Positions 50,740 through 58,771 of a stretch of DNA of 64,000 nucleotides are shown here, one piece after another. Each line of letters opens with the position of its first letter. Position 1 is the stretch's first letter. Source of the stretch: Microcoleus sp036704825 (lineage in GTDB: Bacteria; Cyanobacteriota; Cyanobacteriia; Cyanobacteriales; Microcoleaceae); the NCBI GenBank assembly GCA_036704825.1, contig JAUBSN010000007.1, positions 62,001 through 126,000 on the forward strand. The letters are read 5' to 3'. The notes under the pieces were generated by a model that did no database searches, was not told the DNA's origin, and saw nothing but the letters and a program-made list of their open reading frames with translations. The position numbers and the translations under genes are program-made.

Positions 50740-52365
50740 TCAATTTTTAATTTTCACTTTTGAATCGGCTGGCGTTTCCCCACCGTACAAATAGCGGTAA
50801 CTCATCCGAGAAATCTCCCGAATCAATGTTTGAGCTGGCTTCTCGGTTTCCGGCGGATGCTTCACCATCACCGCCACCAAATAACGCTTACCGTTCGGTA
50901 AATCCACCATCCCCGCATCCGCCAGAATTGTATCAATGTTGCCGGTTTTGTGAGCAATAACTGAACCTTCGCCTAAACCTTTCGGCAGCAAAGAATCATT
51001 TTTAGTTTGGCGCATGATTTGCAAAATGCGATCGCGCGATTTCACCGATACCAAATTACCCCGATCGATCTGGGCTATGATATTAATCAAATCCTGCGGA
51101 CTGGTAGTATTAGTTCCCTCCAAATCAGGCAAATTATTGCGGAGAACCGTCGCCTTCAAACCCCAATTGGCAAAAAGCTGATTCAAAACCTCAGCACCTC
51201 CCAACAGCTCAATCATCATATTTGTCGCCGTATTGTCGCTGACAACAATCATCTTTTGGGCAACTTCCCAAGCCGAATACTTCTTACCCGGGGAGTCGTC
51301 TTGCATATCTCCAGAACCGCCGACAATGTGTTCGGACTTCAGCGTCAGCACCTGATCTAACTGCACTTTGCCCTCATCTACTGCTTGGAAAAAAGCTACT
51401 AAAATTGGCACTTTAATCGTGCTAGCTGAAGCAAAAGGAGTATCGCCATTAAAATTTAGGTAGCTTCCAGTATCTAAATCGACTAGAAATATTCCCGCTG
51501 TCAAACTAGGATTTTCTGTCGCTAAAACCTGAACTTGCGTTTTCAAAGCTCCTAATTCTTGGTTCAATTGCAGCACTTCTGGGGTTGCGGGTGCCGCGGA
51601 TGCGCTATCGGCTGGGTTGTTCTGCCCTCCGGTGGTTGGTTCTTCTGTCGCTACAGTGGATGCTCGACTCACAGCATTTACCACAGACAGCAGCGTACCG
51701 CAAATCACCGCTATCCCAACTCCCAAAATCAGCAAGCGAGTAGCATAAACCAACGGCGGCACGCTCCGAGGTGCAGAGCGTTTACCCGGTCTCTGACTCG
51801 CTTGCGGGCGCGGTTTAGGCACGGGGGGTTTTTTGGCATCTGCGGCGATTACCGTGTCTGAAATGCGAACAGGGGGCGAACTGGGACGACTTCCACGGGT
51901 TGCAGGGGGGGTGGCAGTTGGGAGCTGGGTGTTGGGATTGCTGGCGATCGCACTCACATTTTCCCTCTCCAGAGTCGGGTCTGGAAACTCAAACATATCG
52001 ACAGCAGCAAGGCCTTTTTTGCCTGGTTGGCGAGTCTTCGACTGCAGAGTTTTGCTGGTTCTGGGTTTTCTGGGGTTAATTGCCGATCGGGGATCGGATA
52101 AAAAGTCTTGTGTAGTAAATTCTTCCGAAGATGTGGGAGAATTGGCTCCTATTCTGCTGCCGCGGTCTTGTTGCAGCGGCAAAGTCGCAGGTTCGGGCGA
52201 TCGAATTTCTGGGTTGCCGTTTTGCGGTTGAGGAGGACGGCGGCGGCCCGATTTGCCAGACTGACTTGCTTTGCCAGACTTAGGCTGCTTTGAGCCGGAG
52301 TTGGGAGAGGATATCGACGAGGATATCACCGATAATATCGATCCTTTGGGAAACCGCTCTGCCAC
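50740..52365 (-). CDS. Membrane-anchored serine hydrolase of the class A beta-lactamase fold
   Basis: 541 aa. A long Ser/Pro/Arg-rich, probably disordered cytoplasmic N-terminus (1-205), one membrane helix (about 208-232, RLLILGVGIAVICGTLLSVV), a linker, then a penicillin-binding/class A domain (about 270-540). Active-site motifs are intact: SxxK in ASASTIKVPIL, SDN in VVSDNTATNMM and KTG in AHKTGNIDTILADAG. Catalytic region lies in the periplasm. The Glu166-equivalent omega-loop motif of true beta-lactamases (ExxLN) is not clear in the LRNNLPDLEG segment, although Glu is present there. A peptidoglycan-related peptidase or esterase seems as likely as a lactamase; resistance should not be assumed. 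Confidence 0.85.
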   Translation of the reverse strand: MAERFPKGSILSVISSSISSPNSGSKQPKSGKASQSGKSGRRRPPQPQNGNPEIRSPEPATLPLQQDRGSRIGANSPTSSEEFTTQDFLSDPRSAINPRKPRTSKTLQSKTRQPGKKGLAAVDMFEFPDPTLERENVSAIASNPNTQLPTATPPATRGSRPSSPPVRISDTVIAADAKKPPVPKPRPQASQRPGKRSAPRSVPPLVYATRLLILGVGIAVICGTLLSVVNAVSRASTVATEEPTTGGQNNPADSASAAPATPEVLQLNQELGALKTQVQVLATENPSLTAGIFLVDLDTGSYLNFNGDTPFASASTIKVPILVAFFQAVDEGKVQLDQVLTLKSEHIVGGSGDMQDDSPGKKYSAWEVAQKMIVVSDNTATNMMIELLGGAEVLNQLFANWGLKATVLRNNLPDLEGTNTTSPQDLINIIAQIDRGNLVSVKSRDRILQIMRQTKNDSLLPKGLGEGSVIAHKTGNIDTILADAGMVDLPNGKRYLVAVMVKHPPETEKPAQTLIREISRMSYRYLYGGETPADSKVKIKN

Positions 52366-52632
52366 GTCTTACTCCTTCATCACTAATGTAAAGTTCAAGT
52401 TTAAAGTTCAAGTTTAAGATTTTTCAGCTTGCCAGCCAATCAATTTGAGATTTTAGATTTTAGATTTGCCCAGACGCTGCACGGTATCAGCAACTCGGTT
52501 TATTGCTCGCAAATTATCGCAAAGCTTAGGTTTTTAGTCAAGAAACCCTGTGACGAAGGTGACAAGTGGCTGCGCGAAAGTTCTCTGTAAAAAAAATCCT
52601 CAATCTCACATCCCCAATTATCAGCATTTCTG
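52366..52632. other. Intergenic region
   Basis: Short repeats GTTTAAAGTTCAA (about 52391-52418) and GATTTTA heptamers (52450-52466); no gene. Confidence 0.4.
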
Positions 52633-53421
52633 CTAGCTATCCGTTGGATTTTCGGGCAACGCCCCATTCAGAGTATCAGAATTTGTCTCTCGCGGGTAAG
52701 TTTTGATGGCCCATTCTGTTTGGCGGAGGACGCCCCGCAGCATGGCGACTTCATCCACTGTCGGATAAGCTCTGTTGTACAAACGCCGAAATTTTTCCAT
52801 CCGGCTTGCTGCTGTGTGCTGCTGCAAATATCCTATTTTGAGTAGCAGCGTTTCTAGTTGCTGGTAATATCCCTCTAAATTTTCTAAGGAAGCCGATTCG
52901 TTCTGGCAACTGACAACTGACAACTGACAACTGACAACAGACTTGTATAGTTCGTAACAGCAGATAGCGACGGCTTGGGCGAGATTTAGGGAAGTGTAGG
53001 CATCGCTCGCGGGAATGCGGATCAGGCGTTGAGCGCGGTTTAATTCGGCATTGGTCAAGCCGCAGTCTTCTCGGCCGAAAATGAGGGCGCTGGGGGCTTC
53101 TAGCAGCCAAGGCAATGCCTCTGCAGGTTCCTCTAGTTGTGTTGGCAACGATCGACAATCATCTCCTGTAGTTGCGATCGCTCTGACACACCCAACCAAA
53201 GCAGCGGGCAAACTCCCGACTACTTTGGCCGTTTCCAATATGTCGGCGGCGCGAACAGCCATCAGTCGGGCTTCTTCCCCTAAATAATCGCAGTGGGGAT
53301 TTACCAAAACTAATTGGTGCAAACCCATGTTTTTCATGACCCGGGCAACAGAACCCACATTCAAGGGCCCCGCGGGTTCGACTAAGATTATTCGGATGTT
53401 GGCGCCGGCCGTTGAGAGCAT
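52633..53421 (-). CDS. TrmJ-like RNA 2'-O-methyltransferase (SpoU/TrmH superfamily)
   Basis: 262 aa. SPOUT fold with IRIILVEPAGPLNVGSVARVMKNMG (motif 1), ALIFGREDCGLTNAEL (motif 2) and IPASDAYTSLNLAQAVAICCYELY (motif 3); the deep trefoil knot holds SAM. TrmJ methylates position 32 of tRNA. The C-terminal helical part is EGYYQQLETLLLKIGYLQQH...MEKFRRLYNRAYPTVDEVAMLRGVLRQ. Between motif 3 and this part, residues SVVSCQLSVVSCQ are encoded by four to five tandem CAACTGA heptamers (52905-52940). This looks like a repeat expansion tolerated in the linker because three heptamers keep the frame. Cytoplasmic, single gene. Confidence 0.9.
   Translation of the reverse strand: MLSTAGANIRIILVEPAGPLNVGSVARVMKNMGLHQLVLVNPHCDYLGEEARLMAVRAADILETAKVVGSLPAALVGCVRAIATTGDDCRSLPTQLEEPAEALPWLLEAPSALIFGREDCGLTNAELNRAQRLIRIPASDAYTSLNLAQAVAICCYELYKSVVSCQLSVVSCQNESASLENLEGYYQQLETLLLKIGYLQQHTAASRMEKFRRLYNRAYPTVDEVAMLRGVLRQTEWAIKTYPRETNSDTLNGALPENPTDS
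52905..52940. repeat. Heptamer repeat inside the TrmJ-like coding region
   Basis: CAACTGA repeated four times plus a partial copy, in frame; identical in unit to the intergenic array at 36550-36668. Confidence 0.9.
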
Positions 53422-53471
53422 TTAATTTGGGGAGATTTTTAGTTGAAATTGGTTGGTTTCGTTTCCTCAGC

Positions 53472-53536
53472 AACAGGCTGTCGGGCAACTGAAGCGAGAA
53501 TTGAATTTTGTTGTCAAACAGGCCAGACAGCCTGTT
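53472..53536. repeat. Inverted repeat AACAGGCTGTC / GACAGCCTGTT
   Basis: Eleven-base arms at the divergent start region of the TrmJ-like and DUF2256 genes. Related AGGCTTTCCGGCCTGT palindrome at 60946-61005, so a dispersed hairpin type. Confidence 0.6.
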
Positions 53537-53586
53537 CGTAAAAATGGTACAAAATGTGAATTAGTTAATCTATTGTCAAAATTAGC

Positions 53587-53742
53587 ATGGCCAAGCAACG
53601 ATCGAAATCTGATTTACCGACAAAAATGTGCCCGGTGTGCGATCGACCTTTTACTTGGCGCAAAAAATGGGCGGACTGCTGGGATGAGGTGAAATACTGT
53701 TCCGAACGTTGTCGCCGCCGCCGTTTGGCGGATCGAGATTAA
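53587..53742 (+). CDS. DUF2256 zinc-ribbon-like protein
   Basis: 51 aa, starting MAKQRSKSDLPTKM. It contains CPVCDRPFTWRKKWADCWDE followed by VKYCSERCRRRR: four cysteines in two CxxC/CxxxC pairs and a strongly basic C-terminus, the full DUF2256 pattern. It probably binds zinc and nucleic acid; in cyanobacteria the domain is often found near photolyase/cryptochrome genes, but none is here. Missed by callers with a length cut-off. The ATG is preceded by a weak AT-rich leader. Confidence 0.92.
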   Translation: MAKQRSKSDLPTKMCPVCDRPFTWRKKWADCWDEVKYCSERCRRRRLADRD

Positions 53743-53814
53743 GAATTTAGGGCAAGTTGCTCGATCGAAGCTAAGATTGCAAAGGAAAAATTTTAGGTTA
53801 TTAGGTTATAAATT

Positions 53815-54750
53815 ATGGCATCGCAACAAGTGCAACCAAAGCTAGTTATTCACGGCGGTGCCGGCAGTTCTCTACACAGTAAAGGCGGAATTGAGGCGGT
53901 GCGGAAATCGCTTTACGATGTTTTGGAAGAAGTTTATCCGCTGCTGAAAGACGGTGCAAGTGCCGTAGATGCAGTGGTGCGGGGCTGCCAATTGTTGGAA
54001 GATGACCCGCGATTCAATGCCGGTACTGGTTCTGTAGTGCAGTCGGACGGTCAAATTCGGATGAGTGCTTCCCTGATGGACGGTTTGATGCAGCGTTTCA
54101 GCGGGGCGATTAATGTTTCTCGCGTTCAACATCCGATCGAACTCGCTCAATTTTTGCAGCATTCGGACGATCGAGTTCTATCTGATTTTGGTTCGGCGGA
54201 ATTGCTGCGAGAACTTCAATTGCCGATTTACGATCCGATGACGGATTTGCGCTTGCACGAGTGGATGCAGGAACGCCAAGGCAATTTTAGCAAAGCAATG
54301 GCTGACGTGGTTGCCGAACCGGCGGGTATGGGTACGATCGGAGTCGTAGCTTTGGATGTGCACGGACGCTTGGCTGCTGGGACTTCGACTGGTGGCAAGG
54401 GTTTTGAACGGATTGGGCGGGTTAGCGACTCGGCGATGCCGGCGGGAAATTACGCAGCCCAAAGTGCGGCGGTAAGCTGTACGGGGATTGGCGAGCACAT
54501 TATGGACGAGTGTTTGGCGGCGCGAATTGTGATTCGGGTAACGGATGGTTTGAGTTTGAAAGCTGCTTTTGAGCGTTCTTTTGCTGAAGCTGACGAACGT
54601 CAACGGGACTTTGGCGCAATTGGAATTGATGCTAGCGGGGCGATCGCTTTTGGCAAAACTAGCGAGGTGATTTTAGGTGCTTTTCACAACGGTATGGAAA
54701 TGGGCGATACTTTGGAAATGAGGCAAGGCACGTTAATTTTTATTGCTTAA
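53815..54750 (+). CDS. iaaA: Isoaspartyl peptidase / plant-type asparaginase
   Basis: 311 aa. Ntn-hydrolase made as one chain and cleaved autocatalytically before the Thr of MGTIGVVALDVHGRLAAGTS (about Thr179), producing alpha and beta subunits. Other family segments are LVIHGGAGSS, GASAVDAVVRGCQLLEDDPRFNAGTGSV, SASLMDG and TGIGEHIMDECLAARIV. The mature enzyme hydrolyses beta-aspartyl dipeptides and L-asparagine; in cyanobacteria it participates in cyanophycin breakdown. Cytoplasmic. A 21-bp perfect hairpin 24 bases after the stop probably ends transcription. Confidence 0.93.
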   Translation: MASQQVQPKLVIHGGAGSSLHSKGGIEAVRKSLYDVLEEVYPLLKDGASAVDAVVRGCQLLEDDPRFNAGTGSVVQSDGQIRMSASLMDGLMQRFSGAINVSRVQHPIELAQFLQHSDDRVLSDFGSAELLRELQLPIYDPMTDLRLHEWMQERQGNFSKAMADVVAEPAGMGTIGVVALDVHGRLAAGTSTGGKGFERIGRVSDSAMPAGNYAAQSAAVSCTGIGEHIMDECLAARIVIRVTDGLSLKAAFERSFAEADERQRDFGAIGIDASGAIAFGKTSEVILGAFHNGMEMGDTLEMRQGTLIFIA

Positions 54751-54774
54751 AAAGGATCTCGAAATTGTCAGTCT

Positions 54775-54823
54775 GCGGAGCGAGATACCCGACTTGTTCA
54801 AAAAGTCGGGTATCTCGCTCCGC
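54775..54823 (+). terminator. Strong hairpin downstream of iaaA
   Basis: Perfect 21-base arms GCGGAGCGAGATACCCGACTT / AAGTCGGGTATCTCGCTCCGC (split: each arm begins GCGGAGCGAG or ends CTCGCTCCGC) around a 7-base loop. The following GTTAGTTTTATCC is only moderately U-rich. Either a terminator or a dispersed palindrome. Confidence 0.65.
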
Positions 54824-54890
54824 GTTAGTTTTATCCGCCGCCACCTGATTGCGGGCGAAGCGAAGCGGAGGGAATCGACCGGACATGATA

Positions 54891-55046
54891 TTACCTCTCT
54901 TTTGTGACTTCGGGCGAGAGTATAGCGGTAGGGTGCGTCGCTCATTGATAGTCGTAAATAATCAGAATTCTGGTGGCGACGCACCCTACTTTAATTAGAA
55001 TAGGAGTAGGATAATCATCTCTACCGAAAGTGACAGAAGAGGGTTA
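54891..55046. mobile_element. MITE-like family B, copy 2
   Basis: 156 bp, ends TTACCTCTCTTTTGTGACTT and GTGACAGAAGAGGGTTA, inverse of the copy at 41101. Internal palindrome GTAGGGTGCGTCGC / GCGACGCACCCTAC. Confidence 0.82.
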
Positions 55047-55161
55047 CCCAGAATCAGGACACGGCGCCGTGCCGTTTTCCTAGAATTACTCTGGCAATGC
55101 TTATATCTTTCATCGAAAAAGATTGATTCTTTTGCGCTAGGGAAACTGCAATGCCATTTCC

Positions 55162-55335
55162 TCATTCCTTAGACTCAGAAATTGAGCGATTTTTTTCAGG
55201 CAATTTAGGAACAATTGATTCACCATTAGTTACTTTTCCCTGAGCAATTTGCTCTGTGCCACTAACAATTTTCTGTTTTTGTTCTGCCAGACGCTTCTGT
55301 TTCAATGCACGATTTCTTTCTTCTGACAGTTGCAT
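55162..55335 (-). CDS. Possible small basic protein or gene fragment truncated by a MITE
   Basis: A 57-codon frame, MQLSEERNRALKQKRLAEQK followed by a lysine/glutamate-rich tail ending PEKNRSISESKE. It is highly charged and helical at the start. Its ATG is two bases from the end of MITE copy 4, so the real 5' end may have been removed; the frame continues open through the element. I do not recognise a family. It may be non-coding. Confidence 0.3.
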   Translation of the reverse strand: MQLSEERNRALKQKRLAEQKQKIVSGTEQIAQGKVTNGESIVPKLPEKNRSISESKE

Positions 55336-55337
55336 TG

Positions 55338-55457
55338 GGGAGCATCTCATATTTGTAAAAACACTTCTTCTGGTTTCTTCCTTCTGACTCTCCCCTCCTG
55401 ACTCTTTCCTCAAAATTCTAATTTCAAGCGGAGGGCTGTTTTCATTGAGATGCTCCC
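55338..55457. mobile_element. MITE family A, copy 4, internally deleted
   Basis: 120-bp member with the same 12-bp ends but a shorter, diverged interior (CTTCTTCTGGTTTCTTCC in place of CTTATTCTGGCTCCTGCC). Flanks TTGCATTG and ATGTATTT match at five of eight positions only, suggesting an older insertion. Confidence 0.85.
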
Positions 55458-55521
55458 ATGTATTTGCCCTACAAATCCGTAAACCCTCGCTACGGGATAG
55501 CGAATCGCCCAAATCCATAAC

Positions 55522-55634
55522 TAAGCTGTTGTGCATTTAAATTTTGTGTTGAGGGCGGGCTTTCGGGCCCAACCACTACTCCCCACAAGAGTGAAAGTTT
55601 ATTTGACCATGCAATTTAAATGCCGATTAGCTTA
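55522..55634. repeat. Terminal-inverted-repeat element family C, copy 2
   Basis: Left end TAAGCTGTTGTGCATTTAAA and right end GCAATTTAAATGCCGATTAG are imperfect inverted repeats, 113 bp in total. The left end is identical to 15922-15941. Confidence 0.55.
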
Positions 55635-55985
55635 ACGATAATTAGGTAGGCGCAAATAAACCAGAGCGTGTAACAAAATGTAAACCTGTACTCACCTGGG
55701 TGATTGCATTCCTACGGAAGGCGAAGCTAACGTTTCATTCCCATAACATAATTAATATATTTTTAAGATTCATCTACTTTAAATAACGGAAAGCTATCTT
55801 AAACTCAGCCACTGGTAAACTCGCGACCTTGATTGTCGCCCAGACATTTTAGTGCTAATCTATTAACAAAATAAAAGGGGTCATGGCAAAGGACGACTTC
55901 AAATAATATATAAGTTAACAATTCGGCTCGTCCGGGTCAGGAAGTCGATCTGTAGCCTCATTTTTGGAATCAAAAGGTGAGATAA
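55635..55985. other. Region upstream of a membrane protein gene
   Basis: AT-rich, no gene recognised. AAAAGGTGAG lies just before the ATG at 55986 and serves as ribosome-binding site. Confidence 0.45.
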
Positions 55986-56738
55986 ATGAAAATAATCAAG
56001 GAAACAGCAAGTGAATTAATAGTTCAGACTCAAAGCATATTTGATTTTTGGTTGCCTAGTTGTTTATTCATGGCTTTTGGAGTGTTCGGGCTGGCTTTTG
56101 ATTATCATAAAGCAACCCTGAGCTGCCAGCGATTGCAGGCAGAACAAGGCAGTTGCCAGATTGTGCGATCGAATTTACTCGGTTCAAAAATCCAAGAAAT
56201 TGAGCTTGCTGCTTTGCAGGGAGCTAAAGTTCAAAGATGCGGCTATAAAACCAGAGTGGTACTTCTGACTTCTGTTGGCAATGTTCCTTTCACTCCTAAC
56301 TCCACTAATTGGGGAACTCAAGACGCTGTTGCTTCTGACATCAATTTTTTTGTTAAAAATGCCAAAGATCGATTGCTGCAGTTAAGCCAAGACGATCGCT
56401 GGTTGGGATGGACAGGAGGAATATTTTTGCTCACAGGAATCGCAGTAATTGTCTTGAGAAATAATGAAACCTACAGCTTCGATGGAACTTTAAACACCTT
56501 GACTGTTAAACAGCGGGGTTTGTTGGCACGTCAAGTAACTGAATACTCTCTGTGCGAGATTTATGGCGTGGAAGTCGATCGAACAAAAGATCGGGATAAT
56601 GACATTTGGTACGAAGTCAGACTGTTAGTTTGGGGAGGCTCTCGCATCTCCCTACCCCGCACGATGAACCCATACCAGCAAGCAAAAATCGCCAAAGCGA
56701 TTAACAACTATCTGCACGAGCAAAATAACCAAACATAG
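55986..56738 (+). CDS. Two-helix membrane protein, conserved hypothetical
   Basis: 250 aa. Two membrane segments (about 19-37, FWLPSCLFMAFGVFGLAFD; about 141-157, WTGGIFLLTGIAVIVL) enclose a beta-rich domain that would face one side, and a second beta-rich domain with similar layout follows (SFDGTLNTLTVKQRGLLARQVTEYSL). Each half looks like a PH-like (bPH) module: strand-rich, with EIYGVEVDRTKDRDNDIWYEVRL in the second. I do not recognise a named family. GGTGAG lies before the start. Convergent with glmU, with a palindrome in between. Confidence 0.8.
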   Translation: MKIIKETASELIVQTQSIFDFWLPSCLFMAFGVFGLAFDYHKATLSCQRLQAEQGSCQIVRSNLLGSKIQEIELAALQGAKVQRCGYKTRVVLLTSVGNVPFTPNSTNWGTQDAVASDINFFVKNAKDRLLQLSQDDRWLGWTGGIFLLTGIAVIVLRNNETYSFDGTLNTLTVKQRGLLARQVTEYSLCEIYGVEVDRTKDRDNDIWYEVRLLVWGGSRISLPRTMNPYQQAKIAKAINNYLHEQNNQT

Positions 56739-56781
56739 CCGATCGCGATCGACCCGATTTCTCAAGGTTGCGGACTGACGC

Positions 56782-56847
56782 AGAAACCGGGTTTTTCACC
56801 AAAATCTCTTCTAGAGTGCGATCGCCCCCGTTAAACAACCCGGTTTC
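56782..56847. terminator. Inverted repeat AGAAACCGGGTT / AACCCGGTTTCT between convergent genes
   Basis: Twelve-base perfect arms, T-rich on both strands, centred on a GCGATCGCC motif. Placed between the ends of two convergent genes, so a bidirectional terminator is likely. Confidence 0.6.
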
Positions 56848-56907
56848 TTCGGTATCGAAAGGGAAACTCGCGGGTGGAAACTCATCATCTAAAAACTCAA
56901 CACTCGT

Positions 56908-58296
56908 TCACTTTTTAGGTTCTTTCAACTTCCAACCGGGTTTGACAACTTGCCGGGAACGCGCAACTACTAAACTGTCATTCGGTACATCTTCTGTCAC
57001 CACAGAACCCGCAGCTACAGTAACATCTTCCCCCAAAGTTATCGGTGCAACCAACACGCTGTTAGAACCCGTTTTGCTCCGATCGCCTATGTGAGTTTTG
57101 TGCTTGTTTTTTCCGTCGTAATTCGCCGTAATCGTCCCAGCACCGATGTTGACTTTTTCTCCCAAAGTCGCGTCGCCTAAATAAGACAAGTGAGCTACAT
57201 TAGTTCGATCGCCGATTTGAGTATTTTTCAATTCTACAAAATTGCCGACGCGGCAGTTCGCCCCAATTTCTGCGTGTCCCCGCAAGTGTGCGTAAGGACC
57301 AATGCGCGAATTTTCTGCCACAATACTGTCAGAAACCACCGAATAAAGCACAGTCACATTTTCTGCAATCTGACTGTTTTCGATCAAACTGCCGGGGCCG
57401 ATGCGACTCCCAGAGGCGATCGAAGTGTTTCCCCGCAAGTGAGTTTGCGGTTCAATTACCACATCCGGCTGCAACTCTACGGTATCGTCAATGGTGATGC
57501 TGTTGGGATCTAGCAGCGTCACTCCCGCCGTCATCCACTTGTCCTTGATCCGCGTTTGCAAAATATCGCAAGCTGTAGCTAAATGTTTGCGATCGTTAAT
57601 TCCGAATATTTCTTGATAATCTGCCACATCCACCGCCATCACCGGACTGAGGAAATTTACCGTATCAGTTAGGTAATATTCTTTTTGGTCATTGTCTGCC
57701 TTCAATTCTGGCAAAATTTTCTCTAAATCCGGCCAATGAAAGCAGTAAACACCTGCATTAATGCGGTGATTTTGCTTTTGAGCTTGTGTGCAGTCGCGGT
57801 CTTCGACAATTTGCTCGACTAAGTTTTGACTGTCGGTAAATACTCGACCGTAGCCTTGGGGATTCGGCAAATTAGCTGTCAATAAAGTAGCAGAGTTTTG
57901 GTGCTGTTTGTGAATGGCCATCAATTGTTTGATAGTTTCTGCCCTCAGCAAAGGTACATCCCCATTTAAGACCAGCAAGTCTCCTTTAAATCCCTTTAAG
58001 TGAGGCAGCAATTGCTGGATGGCATGACCTGTCCCCAATTGTTCGGTTTGTTCGACAAATTCTAGGGGAGGAGATTGAGGATTTTTCCTTGATAATTCTT
58101 GACCTCTAATCAGGGATTCTTTAACGAGTTCGCCTCGATAACCGACGATGACAAATCGCCTGGTAATTTGAATTTCTTCACAACTTTGGAGGACTCGCTC
58201 AACTAGCGATCGACCGCCCAATTCCTGTAGAACTTTAGGCAAGTCAGATTTCATGCGCGTGCCGCGTCCAGCCGCTAAAATTGCTATTGCTACCAT
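56908..58296 (-). CDS. glmU: Bifunctional GlcNAc-1-P uridyltransferase / glucosamine-1-P acetyltransferase
   Basis: 462 aa. The N-terminal half has the nucleotidyltransferase signature AILAAGRGTRMKSDLPKVL, QLGTGHAIQQLLP, LNGDVPLL and the acceptor region NAGVYCF; the C-terminal half is a left-handed beta helix of hexapeptide repeats (PDVVIEPQTHLRGNTSIASG... GAGTITANYDGKNKHKT) with the acetyltransferase His. Makes UDP-N-acetylglucosamine for peptidoglycan and outer-membrane synthesis. Full length. The ATG at 58296 has no strong Shine-Dalgarno but matches the family N-terminus exactly. Confidence 0.97.
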   Translation of the reverse strand: MVAIAILAAGRGTRMKSDLPKVLQELGGRSLVERVLQSCEEIQITRRFVIVGYRGELVKESLIRGQELSRKNPQSPPLEFVEQTEQLGTGHAIQQLLPHLKGFKGDLLVLNGDVPLLRAETIKQLMAIHKQHQNSATLLTANLPNPQGYGRVFTDSQNLVEQIVEDRDCTQAQKQNHRINAGVYCFHWPDLEKILPELKADNDQKEYYLTDTVNFLSPVMAVDVADYQEIFGINDRKHLATACDILQTRIKDKWMTAGVTLLDPNSITIDDTVELQPDVVIEPQTHLRGNTSIASGSRIGPGSLIENSQIAENVTVLYSVVSDSIVAENSRIGPYAHLRGHAEIGANCRVGNFVELKNTQIGDRTNVAHLSYLGDATLGEKVNIGAGTITANYDGKNKHKTHIGDRSKTGSNSVLVAPITLGEDVTVAAGSVVTEDVPNDSLVVARSRQVVKPGWKLKEPKK

Positions 58297-58771
58297 TGTG
58301 CGATCGAGTTATTTGCTATAAAAACTTGAATATTGACTAACTGATGATATCACTCGCTGTCCGCCGATGGCACTGGGATCGCACAATTTTTTCATCTAAA
58401 ATTTCTCATCTCGCGTCCGCGCGAGCGAGGTTTTTTCCAGCCGGATACTGGTTGTAGGGGCGATGCTTGCAATATCTGGACTGGCGCGCCCGGTATCAAA
58501 AACCTCGTTGCAACAGTATTTGGCGGCTGACCAAGACGGCTTGCATTCCTCATTGCAAACCTGAGTTCGTTTGGCAGTAAGGACTGCGAGTCTTTTCCCA
58601 AGGGCTGGGAGGGGGAGCGAAAGTGATAATTTGCATCTTAGGGCTGGGATTTGCCACGATACATTATACTATTTGTTGAATTTCAGTTAGGGTGTTTTCA
58701 ACTTTAAAAAACTATTTCTGACTTTTTCATTCCTTCTGCCTTCTACCTTCTGCATTATCAGGTGTCCAGCT
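58297..58771. other. 475-base divergent intergenic region
   Basis: No gene or RNA recognised. It holds promoters for glmU and the next gene, not localised with confidence, and C/T-rich CCTTCTGCCTTCTACCTTCT repeats near 58730-58752. Confidence 0.4.

Noticed and set aside
50740..52365. Antibiotic-resistance beta-lactamase
   Set aside because: The fold and three motifs are there, but the omega-loop motif is not clear and similar proteins in cyanobacteria are envelope enzymes, so resistance is not claimed.
53051..53287. Plus-strand frame inside the TrmJ-like gene
   Set aside because: Shadow of a well-supported gene on the other strand.
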